Assembly (NCBI GenBank): GCA_025267735.1
Contig: CM046303.1
Coordinates: 69,083,034-69,147,033, forward strand
DNA from: Mactra quadrangularis
Taxonomy: Eukaryota; Mollusca; Bivalvia; Venerida; Mactridae
Length of the DNA stretch: 64,000 bases
Direction: 5' to 3'
Part shown: one piece after another, positions 22,659 through 36,974 of the stretch
How the letters are laid out: each line of letters starts with the position of its first letter
Position numbering within the stretch: position 1 is the first letter of the stretch
The notes under the pieces: model-generated
Databases searched by the model: none
Told to the model about the DNA's origin: nothing
Seen by the model: only the letters and a program-made list of their open reading frames with translations
Position numbers and translations under genes: made by a program

Positions 22659-25600
22659 GTTTGTTAATATAGAAATATATTGTTATTACCTTATTGTGAT
22701 ATCGTCTTGATTCTTAGATATGGACAACCCGGGTCGGTAGCGCAGTTGGTAGCTCCGGGATTTCGTATTTAGTTTCCCAAATGGTGTACGTGATCGAATC
22801 TAATATAACTGCAGGGGCGGTTATACCTTTCCATGAAAAATTGACAATAATGCCAATTTCTCTCCATGAATAAGGTACATGTATATGGAAACGTTGCTGG
22901 TCTTGTGGAAGGGCAGTCGAGTACTAATTATAGACAAGTGCTGAGGAAAGCTACGATACGTGCACTGACCACCGTAAAATAGCATAAATTGTGTTGACGC
23001 GGCTTTAAACGCAGTATATAAAATATATCTTATTTTCTTCAGGTTTGGTGACATAATAATAATTACAATGGTGATTAATTGTAGTTTGTTTTTTTTAAAT
23101 TTCTTCATGTTAGTCATTCTGTAAGGATAAGAATTTTAAACAGTTTTCTGTTGCAAAATTATTACAAACAGTTTTGAATGAAAGGAATTTATTACATGTA
23201 TTTCTCAATGATACGAAAACAATGTAATCTTTATTGTGTTCATACACAATAATAGTTGATATAGTGAAATTTGGCACGGTGAAAAAACTACTGATGAAAT
23301 GAACATAATTTATCTGCTTTCTGACATTCTCGTACCCATAGTCTGGTAGGATTATCAATACTGTTAGATCGAGAATCTTGATAACCTCGGGGTACGAGAA
23401 TGCTTTCTGAGAAATGCTACGTGGTTATTAACAGTTTTTAATTACAAGAATTCGTAGTTAACTCCACGTTGTCGTGGCTGTTCTATTCTCGTACCCAGAG
23501 GTTATCGAGCTAGATCGAGAATCTTGATAGCCTCTGTGTACAAGAATGGACTGTTCATGTAACACAATCCAATGGTGTATCTTAACATTTTAAATCATCT
23601 TAAAATATTTATAAAATCTAATTAATGTTCTATATATTTTCAGCTACAATGTGACACCGTAAATGGGTGGTTCAATCATTTTGGATCCAAATGTTACAGG
23701 ATATTTACTGGCAATGATAGAAGATCATATGAGTGGGCTCAGGCTGTGTGTAAAAGGTATGTGTTAATATATTCATATCACAGCAAGATCTTTAAACTAG
23801 CGTGTGTGATCTGGGGAGCTTATGACATTTGAGGCTGCTATGCCGTAAGAAAGTCATTATGGTAGGCCTACACGCTTGGTTTGAATCCAATCCACAATCT
23901 AGTTTTCCTTGTGAAAGCATTAAGAGCAAGATGCATGTAAGCCTACTGTGTACCATAAGGTCAACTCAACTATGTTTTACGAACCTTTTAAGCTCTAAAA
24001 AGAGCTAAAATAAAGTTGCGCCGAGTTTTCAAAGTTAACAGAACTTTATACACGTTCGATGTACTTGTACTTGAGCCATATTTTGTCCACTTGGATAATT
24101 CAATCTTATGCAATCAAAATGAGATTACATGAGATGGTGCTTGTAACATGGTTTCATGTATTTTTATCACATCTCCGTTTGAATTGATTGAACACAGCAT
24201 TGATCACCTGAAAATGTTTTCTAATCAACTGTTCAAAGTGCTTGAATTACAAGATACATATTAGGTCAGGTAAAATTATAATTCTCGTCAGGACAATATT
24301 TGGGTCGCTAGAATTTTTCTGGCAAACAAACTTTGAATGTAAGAGAATTAAGTGGCGACCTTGTGTGATAGTAACTATGGGATCCTGGATACAATTGTAA
24401 CCCGATAAAAATCCATGGTCCGAACTAGGATTCGAACCTACAACCTCTCGAGTCGTAAGCGGACACTCTACCACGTCGCCATAAAAGCTAGCTTGAAGGT
24501 AAGGTAGTACAAGTGCCGTATTATACCTCTGCTACACACCCCCCCTCCTTAACAGAATTCGTCCTCGAATTCTTGGAGCTTGATTGTCTGTGGGACTATC
24601 TAAGGGTGCAATCACACAACTCCTAGTGGGTTATTTACGTTGGGCGCCAAATGTAACCCGATAAAAATCCATGGTCCGAACTAGGATTCGAACCTACAAC
24701 CTCTCGAGTCGTAAGCGGACACTCTACCACGTCGCCATAAAAGCTAGCTTGAAGGCAAGGTAGTACAAGTGCCGTATTATACCTCTGCTACACAATACTG
24801 AAATTGATTTCAAAAATCTATTCACAAAGTAATGCTCCGAAATGGTTCGTTTTCCGGAAAAATGTCATTTAAACATGTCCGGCTTTTTACGTTTATTACC
24901 TCCCTTTAACATTGTTTTCCCATTGGCCTGTATTCAATTTTTACCAAGTAAATGTTACAAATTTGTCTGTGGGGTTAATTTCTTTATTCATTATTTAAGC
25001 TATGGATCTCGACTGGTCACCATTAAAGATCAAGCTGAGAATGACGTCATCGGAGAAAGTGTTAAAGCTGCTGCCGGAAGACCGGAGACATTTTATATCG
25101 GTATAGTCTTTAATTTCACTCTTTACTTTTAATGATTTATTTCAATACAATACAATACAATACAAACTTTATTTATTGTCGGACAATTTGTTACAAAACT
25201 GACATTTTTTTTTTTTAAATTAATTTTTATGATTAAATCTTATGATTGACACTGCGGAGTGAATTATTTGCAATCTGGATGATTTAGGTACAATTCCCAT
25301 GGTCAGGGCAGTCATTGACTGTTGGCTTTATAGAGTCGCCCCTTCACCGGTAGCCTGTGAGTTGCAATAGGGTGTGTAAACTCTTCCATGAAAATGTTAT
25401 ATATTCAATATCAATTTTACTATGAAAAAGGGTAAACTTATACTGGTGAAAAAGTGTCCGGGAAAGCTGAGAATGTATGTGGCCAATATTCATTAGTTCT
25501 GGCTTCCAAAACTTCATTAGTCACTCTAGAAATTTTGTTTATCATATGATACAGTACCCATTCATTAACAGGTAAACTGAAGGCCTTAAGCTATCATACA

Positions 25601-28600
25601 TAACCTCATTATGATTGGTAAAAAATGAAGCAAATCCAGCATTGAAAGACTTGTAGGAACTGTCATTGTTTATATGTCTACTAACTGTGTTTTATATTTA
25701 TCTAGGTTTGTCAAGGCAGGCCTCTGATGGCTGTATATCATGTCCAGAGTTAAAATGGAGTAATGGTGATTACACAACAGATTCTATAGGATTCTGGTCA
25801 GATAACCAGCCTGATGAAGATGAGGGAGATTGTGTATATGTTAGTCCTAACAAAGAACAATATTGTTATGATAGACCTTATACTTGGAACTACGGAAACT
25901 GTCTTAGTATGAAATCTTTCGTTTGTGAGAAAATGGCTGCACCTCAAGGTAAGGAAATTATAATTGGTGTTAATTAATGAATTTAGGATTTGTAATTTAG
26001 TGGCCTGAATTTGTCTTTTATGGTGGGTCGGTACCTTACTCGGAGAAAAAATGGAAAAAATATAATGTTCACCGATTATGATAAAAGTTGTCAGGCAGAT
26101 ACCTTGCAGATGCCTCTTGTTTGTTTTTCTGGTAACCTTAGCGACGTTGTCGTTTTTTTCACGACTTCATGGACGTCACACTGGTTTGCGCGATAAACAG
26201 GCAAGCAAGTACATTAAACCCACATATTTAAAGAATTGAATGTCCGAGGCAAATGATAGTTATACCAAAATGTTTCTGAAATGTTGTTGCATACAATTAT
26301 TTTGTTCTGACTGTTTAAATATCACGTCAGTCGTATAGATTGTACATTTCATCACTGAATTCAGGGTTTTCGCATCTAAAAGGTTTCACCAATTGCCGAG
26401 TTATAACGTTTATTTTCATATTAATGCAGAACGGTGGTCAAATTCTTGCTGCGATTTTTTAAAAGTACACACTTTTTATGTCATTTTAATGAAATAAAAA
26501 AGGAAAGTGAACGTTCTTAGTTTTTCACAAAATCGCATACAAAGTAAAATAACCTTCATAACAACGATGTTAATATTACGTTGCGCTGACATTGTGATTA
26601 AAACATTTGTTGCAAAAATAAGTAGAAGCGGACTTTGATTGACTTATGTTAGATTAATTTTGAACAGATCAGATGCAGAGTGTCGCAAGAAATTAATTAA
26701 GAACAGGAAAAAAACTTCAAAATTTAATTTTTACAAGAAAATAACATACATAACGCAAAATCACAACGTTATCAGACTCCCCATAGAAAAAAATCCTGGA
26801 TCTGCCCCTGGACTATCCGTCAAATTAATAGTTGGAGTGGGCGTGGCCGAGAGGTCATAATGTTGGGCTGGTAATCATTTGAAAGCCAGTTTTGCATTGG
26901 TTTGAATCCCATCCAAAACTTACCCTGTTGTTTCCTTGAGCATGTAACTTTATCCTGCTAGCTCAGTATTGGGGTACTAAAACATAGACATGAAAGAGAT
27001 TAAACTATTAAGTTGTAAGAACTTGTTTCACAATTTAGCTTAAGTCAATTAGCACAAAAAATATTGTAATAAATTGAGGGACATGTTGTTTGGATATTGT
27101 GTCCCCATATAACATTTATCTTGATATACATTTATTATATTATATATTTCAGGAAGTTTCCATTGTTTTAGAGGAGGTTATGTGAGTCAAACTAAAGTTT
27201 GTAACAACATTAATGATTGTATGGATGGATATGATGAGTTAAATTGTCGTAAGTTCTTCTTTACGTCTTACTCTTCTTCATACACTGTTAGTGTATTGGT
27301 ATTTATTAGGCCATTTTGGGTTAAAATTCTGCCTTTTAGCAGGGCTCGAATTTAACAAAATATTGGACTTGCAAATTTTTGCGAGTTTATTTTATTTCAA
27401 GTCGCAAAAGTGAAGAAAAATGCGCCCATTTCTTCTCTAAATTTTAATGGCATACATACTAACTATTCATATATATTTAACAATAGATAGAACAATGACG
27501 TTATTTTGGGATAGACAAAGAATATTGTTTATGTGAAATGTGAATCTTCAATTAATGCTATCAATCTGTCTGACTGTTTCAATGCTAATTAGAGCCTCAT
27601 TAATTTGGACAGAGATATTTTTGCAGCAATTTCAACTCGCAAAAATTTGAGAGTTAAAATAAAAGTTTCTTGCAATTTTCATAATCCACTCGCATTTTGC
27701 GAGTATGTGAGCTTAAATTCGAGCCATTTTTTTAGTATATATAACATACTAATCTGGGCTAGTACATGAGATAATTTTAAGAAGATGACCATATTTCTAT
27801 TTTGTGATAACCTGTTGTCCTAATGCCTTGTATTGACTGTAATTTATTGATTTATACCATTTGTCCTGAATAAACATAATTATTATTTATATACATGACT
27901 GTGTAACATAATTTTGTATGTTTTGTGATATTTCAGCTCAGTTCAATCATTATTACCTGCGTGGAAGTAGTGGAACTCTGACAAGTTTTAGTTATCAAAA
28001 TGCTAGGACATACACCTGGGCCATTGAGACACCTGTAGGAACCAATGCTTATGTTAAGGTAATATTTTAGTCAGTGTCTTTCAACAGACCTCGGATAAAT
28101 TCATGGTTTTAGACTGATTAAAGATAGGTCTTATGTTTCATGTTAATGCACATTCACTGACTTTGTACCTCTGTTATCCCTGGCTATCAGGCTACTAGTA
28201 TCTATCGTTCAGTTTCCATATGGTGTCATTTCTCCATTTAGCTCAGCTGCCATGTTGGCTCAATATATATATATACATGTATATATCCCCTGCAGGTATC
28301 CATTTACACATGGGTGAAGTGAAACAATCACTGGTTAATTTCTTGCTCAAGGAAATAAACAGTGCTGCTGTTGGGGTTTTAACTAAGAATCTCTCAATCC
28401 CTAATTGGATATCCCACCACTGAACTACTGCTCCTACTTGAGTAACTAAGTTACATTTATATTTCAGTTTCTAAACATTGACACAGAATTTTCAGCAGAT
28501 TATATTGAAGTATATATCGGAAGTATAATAGAGACTGAAGCAAGAAGAATTGATAGAATCTCAGGACAATATCAAGCGAAGAACTATCGTAGTTATAACA

Positions 28601-31600
28601 ATATGATGTTGATTAAATTCTCTACTGACAATGTTGTTGTAAGAAGTGGTTTCCAGGCAACCTATCATAGTTGTAAGTTTATATACTAGAATTAATATTT
28701 TGTTACTTCTTCTTTCACCACTTTCAAAGTTTTTTTTGCCTTTTGCGGAATTGGCTAATTGCAGTGGGAACCCTCCCTATTTTGAAATCTGTCGAAATTT
28801 AGGGTGAACTTTTTTTCGCTTTGATGCTGGAATAGGGCTTAGATTGGATGCCGAAGGAGACCCCTAACCTTTGAATGGAGAGAGGGTTTGAGGGATCAAA
28901 CAATCCTGCTCAAATTTCCTTGTACAATAAAGTGTTGCCTTAAAGACCTCCTTGGTTATGCAAACATAACAGATTTATGATAATTTTAAGTCTCATGTGC
29001 TTAATTTCAGAAGATTAAATATATCTATATGAAAAAAAACAGGCTTTTAAGATCATTGATTTTGACATTTAAATAAATAGCAGAAATTTACTGTATAATT
29101 TAAGAAGCTACTTCTACTGCCTTCTGCAGTTTTGAGGACTCTTCATTTCATCATAAAAGGAATCAATTTAAATGTGTTACCAAGTAGGGAGGGTTTAATG
29201 TAAGTGTGGCATATTCTAGGACTTTCGTTACTGCTAAACTCAGTTGTAAGATTTTATTACAAAGTTTACTTTATTTGCAGTGACTCTATCACAAGGAAAC
29301 AGGATCTCTCTGGTAGCCAGTAACTCCGTATGGAATGATTATTCTCTACAAAGATTTACTGATGCTAGTTTTAATACATTCTTATCACAAAATGATTATG
29401 TTATCACAATAGAGACTGAAGATCAGTCTCAACTTGGACCAATTATAACAGTAGAGGTATGTATACTTTGTAATAGAGGAATTTATGTCAAGTTTGGTAT
29501 ATATTTCTTACTTATTTGCTATGTAAGCTCAAAAAACAAGCGAAAATGTCATTTTTTGATCTCATAGGTTGAAAGAGATCTTATTTCAAAATTGACAAAT
29601 ATATCTTTTTCCAAATAAGTATAGTTATTTAATTTTGCCACTAGCACACTAAACCTGACTTTTCCTCACCCTAGTCTATAACCAGTACTTGCTTACCTTT
29701 CCACAATGCAGGAAACTTCTCCATGATACATAAAAAGGAAAATTGACATCAATTTAAAGTTTTCATAAAAGGGTATAACCACCCCAGATGGTTTTTAAAT
29801 CTGTTTCTTCTTTTGAAAACTAGACTTGAAATCCTGGTTGGCTATCATTTGTGTTACAGTGACCAGTAAAGTGGTCTTTATAACTTTACTGTAATAGATT
29901 TATGAGTATTCTATGAGACTCAGAATGCATAAGAACATGTCGTGTAGTTTTCATTTTTAGCTGGATTTTTCAACGAAAAAATTCGGCTAGTAGTTTGGCC
30001 AAACACCGGCGGGCAGTCAGGCAGATGGTTGGGTGGGCAGGCTGTGGGTCCTGCGGGGTGGGTCTGGTGTCACTAACAATTGCGTTAAAGTTTTTCTTTT
30101 CCATATATTTCTGATATTTTTGTCAGATCTTTATGAAACTTCATACAATGATAACATACCATGTGATGAACAGAATTAGAAAGTTACCACAACTCTACCT
30201 GCCTTTATTATGGATTATTTCTCTTTGTAATTTTTGCGTTAAAGTTTTTTAAATCTGACTTTAATGTGGTTTCCACATTACATTTCTTGTTTGTTATATT
30301 GGATTGTAGAAAACCCTTTAGATCACAAGTACCTGACTGGTTGATGCATAGTTCTTACATACCAAGTGTGGAAACAAATGTTCTGTACAGATTCAAACCA
30401 AATGAGTCAAATATTTTATGTTTATTTTAGATCGAGGATGTTAACCTGAACCGAGATGATGTATTATATTTCTTTGATGGTGACACGCCCTCTGATCGTT
30501 TATTATCATCATATTGTCATGGCGATGAATGTAATCAATTTACTACAGTATATAGTACTGGTAAATCTATGTCTATATTACTGAGAACATTTAATGGAAT
30601 GATGACTGACAATATTCTAAGGTTCAGATACAGACAAGGTAAGTTATTTACGGTTAGAGGTGATAGTGTTGTATAGTAACTAGAACTGTCATCGATTCCA
30701 ATCATATCAATATATCATCAATATTTTTTTTTGTCCATAATCAATATGCATTTTGAAGTATCGATAATAAAGCCTTTATAGGTAAATAAATAAAAATGTC
30801 AAAATTTGCAAAATTCTATCAAGAGCAGAAACATTTATAATATGAATGAATAGATCTGAAACATTGACTGCATCCACATTGACAAAATAGCCCTATTCCA
30901 CAGATGGTACATTGTTGCATTTCTTTCATAACAAAAATACACCTATTCTGAGTTTATGACTACATAAATGGTCTGTATAGCACTGCAGTGAATGTTTCAA
31001 TATATATTGATGTACTGTCAATATTTATTTCTTGATATATCAATATCGTTGAGACGAGCCCAATATATGACAGCTCTAACAGTAACCTCTAAAAAATGTC
31101 TCGAAACAAGAAAATGGAAGAACCAAACTGATCAATGGCCATGCAGTTTCCAAGGAAATCACTTCCTGGTGCTTTGTCCTCTGGTACCCTTCTTACTCTA
31201 AAAGTAAGAACTATGTTATATCAATTGTAGGGTACCAGGGGTGAAGCTCTAGCTAGCAATATGGAAACTGGCTACATGTCTACTACAAGTCATTTTTAAA
31301 TAAAGTCTATTCTCTAAATTTTAATCATGTTTTGATAAACCCATTAATGGTTATTTTGGAGTTTTTTTCCAGATGATTCATTATGTATAAAGTATTATTA
31401 GGCAAATAACTTGCTGGCAATTGATGCTACTATTAAACATGGACCTATAAAGCCAACATTAACAATCTTGTTGCCTGCAATTTTGCATATTTGTTACAAA
31501 ACAATTTTTCAATGTCTTCCACGCTACAAATGACCAAGAATTATTTACACACACTTTGAAACTCATCGTGCTGTCAGTTCTATTTATACACTTTTGAACT

Positions 31601-34600
31601 CGGACTTACATTAATTAACACTTTATATAAAATGTTTAATTATAAGTACAATATATTACACTTAGTATTTCTGTGTAGTTCAAACTATATTACCACAGAA
31701 ACCAAATTCCATTAAATTTATGTTTGCTACATTATCCATGTTAGTATTCTTTTCCACCGCATGATGTTGTAGGTTTGCTTGCGTAGAAAATCCCTGCAGA
31801 CATTCAAATGGCTTGTTACACTAAATGTTTTCTATTTATACTTCAGGATGTTATTTTAGTTCTCAAGCAGATTATGGAACCATCTTTACACCAGGTTTTA
31901 TAAACAACATAGATTATCCAAACTATGTGAGATGTACTTGGAGTATTAACGTTGGAAAACCTATAGCGATTTACTTTGATCCTAACACGCAGCTTAGAGA
32001 TGAAAATTTTGATAGAAAAATTAATGGAGATTATCTTAAGGTACTTTTATATTTGTATCATCAGTTTTGAAATTAGCCAGTGGACTGTGGACCTAGTCAA
32101 CCAAAATTGCCATTGGTCAAGTGACTTTTATGATGAAAGTGGTTAGGGCTGCGTATCTTGGCCAAGGTCGCGATACGATACGTATAGCGATATATGCATC
32201 GCGATAACGATATTAATCGCGTTACGATGTAAATTGTAAATTTGGTATGAATGCATTGAAAAGTTATCATATTTTTATCAAACAATCATAAAATTTACAA
32301 AGTTATTAATTACTCTTACTTGGCACAAAATAAAATCAACAAAACAAATGTTATCTTTGTTTAATGACTATTAAGAATAAGAAGTAAATAAAGATTGCAA
32401 TTGCAAGTTAAATGCTATAGATATATAGTTTATTTTGTCTTTAACTGATTTCTTATAAAGGGCCTTCTGAATCGCGAATTTTTAGAACGCGATTCGATAC
32501 ACCCGTATCGGACAGTAGCGAGTACGATCTCATGATGCATCGGTGAATCGTTACAGTCCTAAAAGTGGTCTGCCAGTCTGCCTACTTGTAACAACCTCCA
32601 ATTTCCATTTTCAATCAGAAAGTTTTATTTGTTGTTATATTGTATATTCTATTTTAGGATGTATTATGCTGAATTGATAAAATAGACCTAAAATTATTTT
32701 TTGGTCAAGAATATTTTTGTTTGGTCCAGTAAAAAACATATTGCTGGATGTTAAGACTTAGAGAATATTTGTTTATTTGGGTGTAAGATAGATTTTTATT
32801 TCATGAGTGAGCTAAGGATGCAATTTTTCCACGAGTGGCATCGTCACAAGTGAAAATATAATATCATTCGCTCACGATTGAAATAAATAGAACTTACACT
32901 GAAATGAACAAATATTCTGTTTTGTATATGCTTCAAACTGGCTTTTTTAAGTTGAAGTATGACATGTCATCAAAATGGCAGGAAATATAAAAATATGCGA
33001 AAATGCAAATATTCAGGAATTCATATATACAACACATATATATATATGGATATACATATAAATGGAACAAAAATAAGAAAAGAATTACAGAAGCTTTTAT
33101 TGCTATTTCAACTTAACCGTTTGCAGTGTCATGTTAGAGATTTAAAGGACGGTTTACATGTATGCTGAAAATGCGCAGTGCACAAAGTACATTGATTGGT
33201 GTTTTCATACATTTGGATGGTAACTTTAAGCTGATAAGTTTTTATCATTTTTTGTAAAAAAAACTTCAAATAGATTGCAATCAAGCGATTTTGGAAGTGC
33301 CGAATATTCGTACTTGATTTTCTAGTTTGAATCGCGAATATCCAAGTACTCGGATACTTGCAGCAGCCCTAATAATATATCATAATTTATTCAGATGACA
33401 ATAGATGGTGAGGTGACATCAGGTAGTTCAATATTTGGTCTAACTACAAATGATATACGTGGTATGACATTTCAATCTAATGGTAGTATAGAGTTGACTA
33501 TGATGACATCACCAACACGTTCCGCTAGAGGATTTTTGGCTACATGGTCCATTGGTATGTATAGTCTGACAACATTAACCTGAGCTTGACCTTTATGCTA
33601 GAATATATTAAACTCAGTATCTAATTACTGTCTATTTCTGACTTTGTTTGTGAATCACGCCTTATTGGAGGCTTCCAGCAAAATACATGTACTAAACAAT
33701 TAGAATAAGAATAATTAGTTAGACACTTTGCGACAACCTTGTGGATGCTAGTTTTTTACCATTTTTCCCCTCAAAAATTAAAAGTACAATAACATTCTAT
33801 GTTTACAAAATTGATAAATAGTCACATAGGTTGTTATAGACACTTGTATTACCGTATACACGCATACAGAGATTCACGATTTAATGTAAGTGAAGTGTGT
33901 AATTATTATAATAAGTTCAAGCTCAGGTAAACATTGTTACACTATAAATATATAGAATATTCATTGTTTTTGGTGTAAGATTGACTTGTATATCACTGAG
34001 AGAACTCAGAAAACATGTTTTTAAGAATGGTGTTGTCATAATAGAAAATGTCATTTTCTAAGTTCACAATATGAAAGAAACATATATCTTACTTCAATAC
34101 TGATGAATATTCTGATTCTTTCATGCTTTATTTGTGTTCTAATGGAGATATGTTTTCTCAAATATAACACAATACGTTTCTATTCTAAAATAATATCATT
34201 TTTCTTTTAAGATGATGTCATTTGTCTTTAAGTTGGTGTCATTTTGAAATCTTATTATCACTACAATGAGAATTTATGATTTTATATTTAAATTGTATAT
34301 TTTCATGACATAATACTGCTTTTCAATGTAAGCTTGGAACTATATATGGAACTATATTGACATGTTTTTCATAACTGTCATTATTCACTAAAGGGAAAAT
34401 GTGGAGTAGTCCTTTCAAAGGGAAACTTACTCCAAAAATTTGATCAGGGGAATAAAAACTGTCTATTGGGTAAACCATTTGAACTAATAAATAACTTTTT
34501 CAAGATCTTTTAAAAGACAGTGTATCTAATAATGTGTTGTATGTTTTAGATTGTCCCAACCCCAACTATGATGAGTTTGCACAAACTAATGCAGTAGTTT

Positions 34601-36920
34601 ATCATTATACGTCAAGTATGGAAGTCATGTGTGCTACGGGCTACGACTTTCATCAAGAAATTATACCAGAGGGTACCACATCTGTGACGTTAGAATGTGG
34701 ATTTATGGGTAAATGGAAGAACTATCGTGTGATACCAAGATGTACACGTAAGTCTCTTCTATACTCTTCAATAATATCAACATTTTATATGAAAGGTTGG
34801 CTCAGAGTGTACACTGGGGTCCAAAAGATTCTTTACACATTTAAAATTTTGTTGTTTTGTAGTATCTTTTTGGTATATTTTACATGTAGTTATTAGTTTC
34901 ACAACCAATATACAGTTTGACTTAAGCAATAATTTTTTTTTGATTTATTACATGTATAAATATAGAATAAAAATGTTAAAAGCAATGTGTTAGCGATAAT
35001 TTTTCAATAAAGTTTGGAAAAAATATCAAAATATAACTTGTGTAAAGAAACTTTTGGACCCCAGTGTATTTAGAATAGGAATGGAGTTTGGAGTGAAATC
35101 ATTAATTTCCACTTCAAAAGTCATCAGAAAAGATAGAAATCATGTTTTTTGTTTGGGTTTTTTTTCCACTTTCTTGTACGGACTATTCCAGCCTGAAATA
35201 GCAAGTAATTACTGCACATAAGCCATAAGAGACTTTCTAGGCAGAAATGTGGCAGAAATGAGAAAATGATGTTTAAATGGGAATTTTTTTCTGAGCAGGA
35301 ATTGTTTACTTTTTGTGATTAATAGTTGTAAGTACAATAATAAAGTATTAAATCTGGCTCTAAATGTATATGTAGAAGTTTACATTGATCTAAATTTAGA
35401 TCTGAAGAGTTTGGAATGTTACACAAAAGTTAGATCTCTTTTCTTAAATTTCACCTGGTGTATTTATTCAAAACTGAATATTATCATGTTCAGACTTAAA
35501 CATTGTCTAAGTTTTTTTTTCGTGTTTTTTTTTGGTGCTGGTTGTGAATGTATGAAGGTTAGTGGCTTATATACGGTCAACACCTAAAATATTGCGTATA
35601 GAATTGTTATTGGATATCAGGCTTACAGGAGATATTTATATTTATATTTAAGCTTAGTATCACTGACCTGTAATGTACGTTTAAATCATGATAGGCTGAT
35701 ACTGAAGATCACTTGGTTACTTGCCAGTATTACTTATCTAGTTTTCTGATGGAGGTAAGGGTTTGAATCCCACCCGAGCGGTTATCCCTTCAATGAAAAT
35801 TTGATAATAATGTCAATTTTCCTCCTAGAGTAAGCTATATGTAGAAGTTGTTGGCCTTAAGGAAGAGTAGGGATAACTGGTTATCCCTATAGACTAGGGG
35901 CCATATCCCTACAGACTAGGGGCCATATCCCTATAGACTAGGGGCCATATCCCTATAGACTAGGGGCCATATCCCTATAGACTAGGGGCCATATCCCTAC
36001 AGACTAGGGGCCATATCCCTATAGACTAGGGGACATATCCCTATAGACTAGGGGACATATCCCTATAGACTAGGGGACATATCCCTATAGACTAGGGGAC
36101 ATATCCCTATAGACTAGGGGACATATCCCTATAGACTAGGGGACATATCCCTATAGACTAGGGGCCATATCCCTACAGACTAGGGGCCATATCCCTATAG
36201 ACTAGGGGCCATATCCCTATAGACTAGGGTCCAGGAAAGCTATGTCATGTGCCCTGGCTAAACAATAACCTAGAACAAAGTTGACATGGCGTTAAACCCT
36301 ATATAACAAATATTTTAATGTTGTAGCAGAAGTATAAATGTACTTGTAGGCACTAGTTCTCCTTTGTCTCCTAGTAAGCTCGTATTGCAACATGGTGACC
36401 ACTTACTAGTCAAGAGGTTGTGGCTTGGAATCTTAAACTAAAAGCAAAACATCACTCATTGCCTAAACGATCGTATATTTGTTTACTTCAACAACGATAG
36501 TTTCAAAATAGCGTCTAAATATGTCCGAGATTATTCGCAAGGAATGGCCGAGGAGTTCCGAATGTATCGTTACGGAACGTTTTGGATCGTTTAGGGTAAT
36601 TGAACAAGCTACATAGGTTGTGGCTTGGACTCTTACCATGGACCATCAGGTTACAATTTTCTATTTCAGGTAAATATTGTGGACCTGTACCTTCTATCAG
36701 CAATGGTTATGTTGCGTCAGCATCAGGTGTTCAGTACCAGGATACAGTAACCTATGAATGTTTCCAGGGATCAACATTACAACCAGCATTTGGTGATGAT
36801 GATAATGTTATAGATTGTTTAGCTAACGGACAATGGACGACTACACCTACTTGTACAGGTATGTTCAGGGATCTGGAATTACAAGTTTTTTCACTTGTCT
36901 ACTGATTTGTCGGTGATCAA

Positions 36921-36974
<54 letters not shown>

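Noticed and set aside
24842..24999. Open frame upstream of exon 3
   Set aside because: The C-type lectin alignment and phase-2 junction with exon 2 require the start at 25000; upstream residues do not fit the fold.
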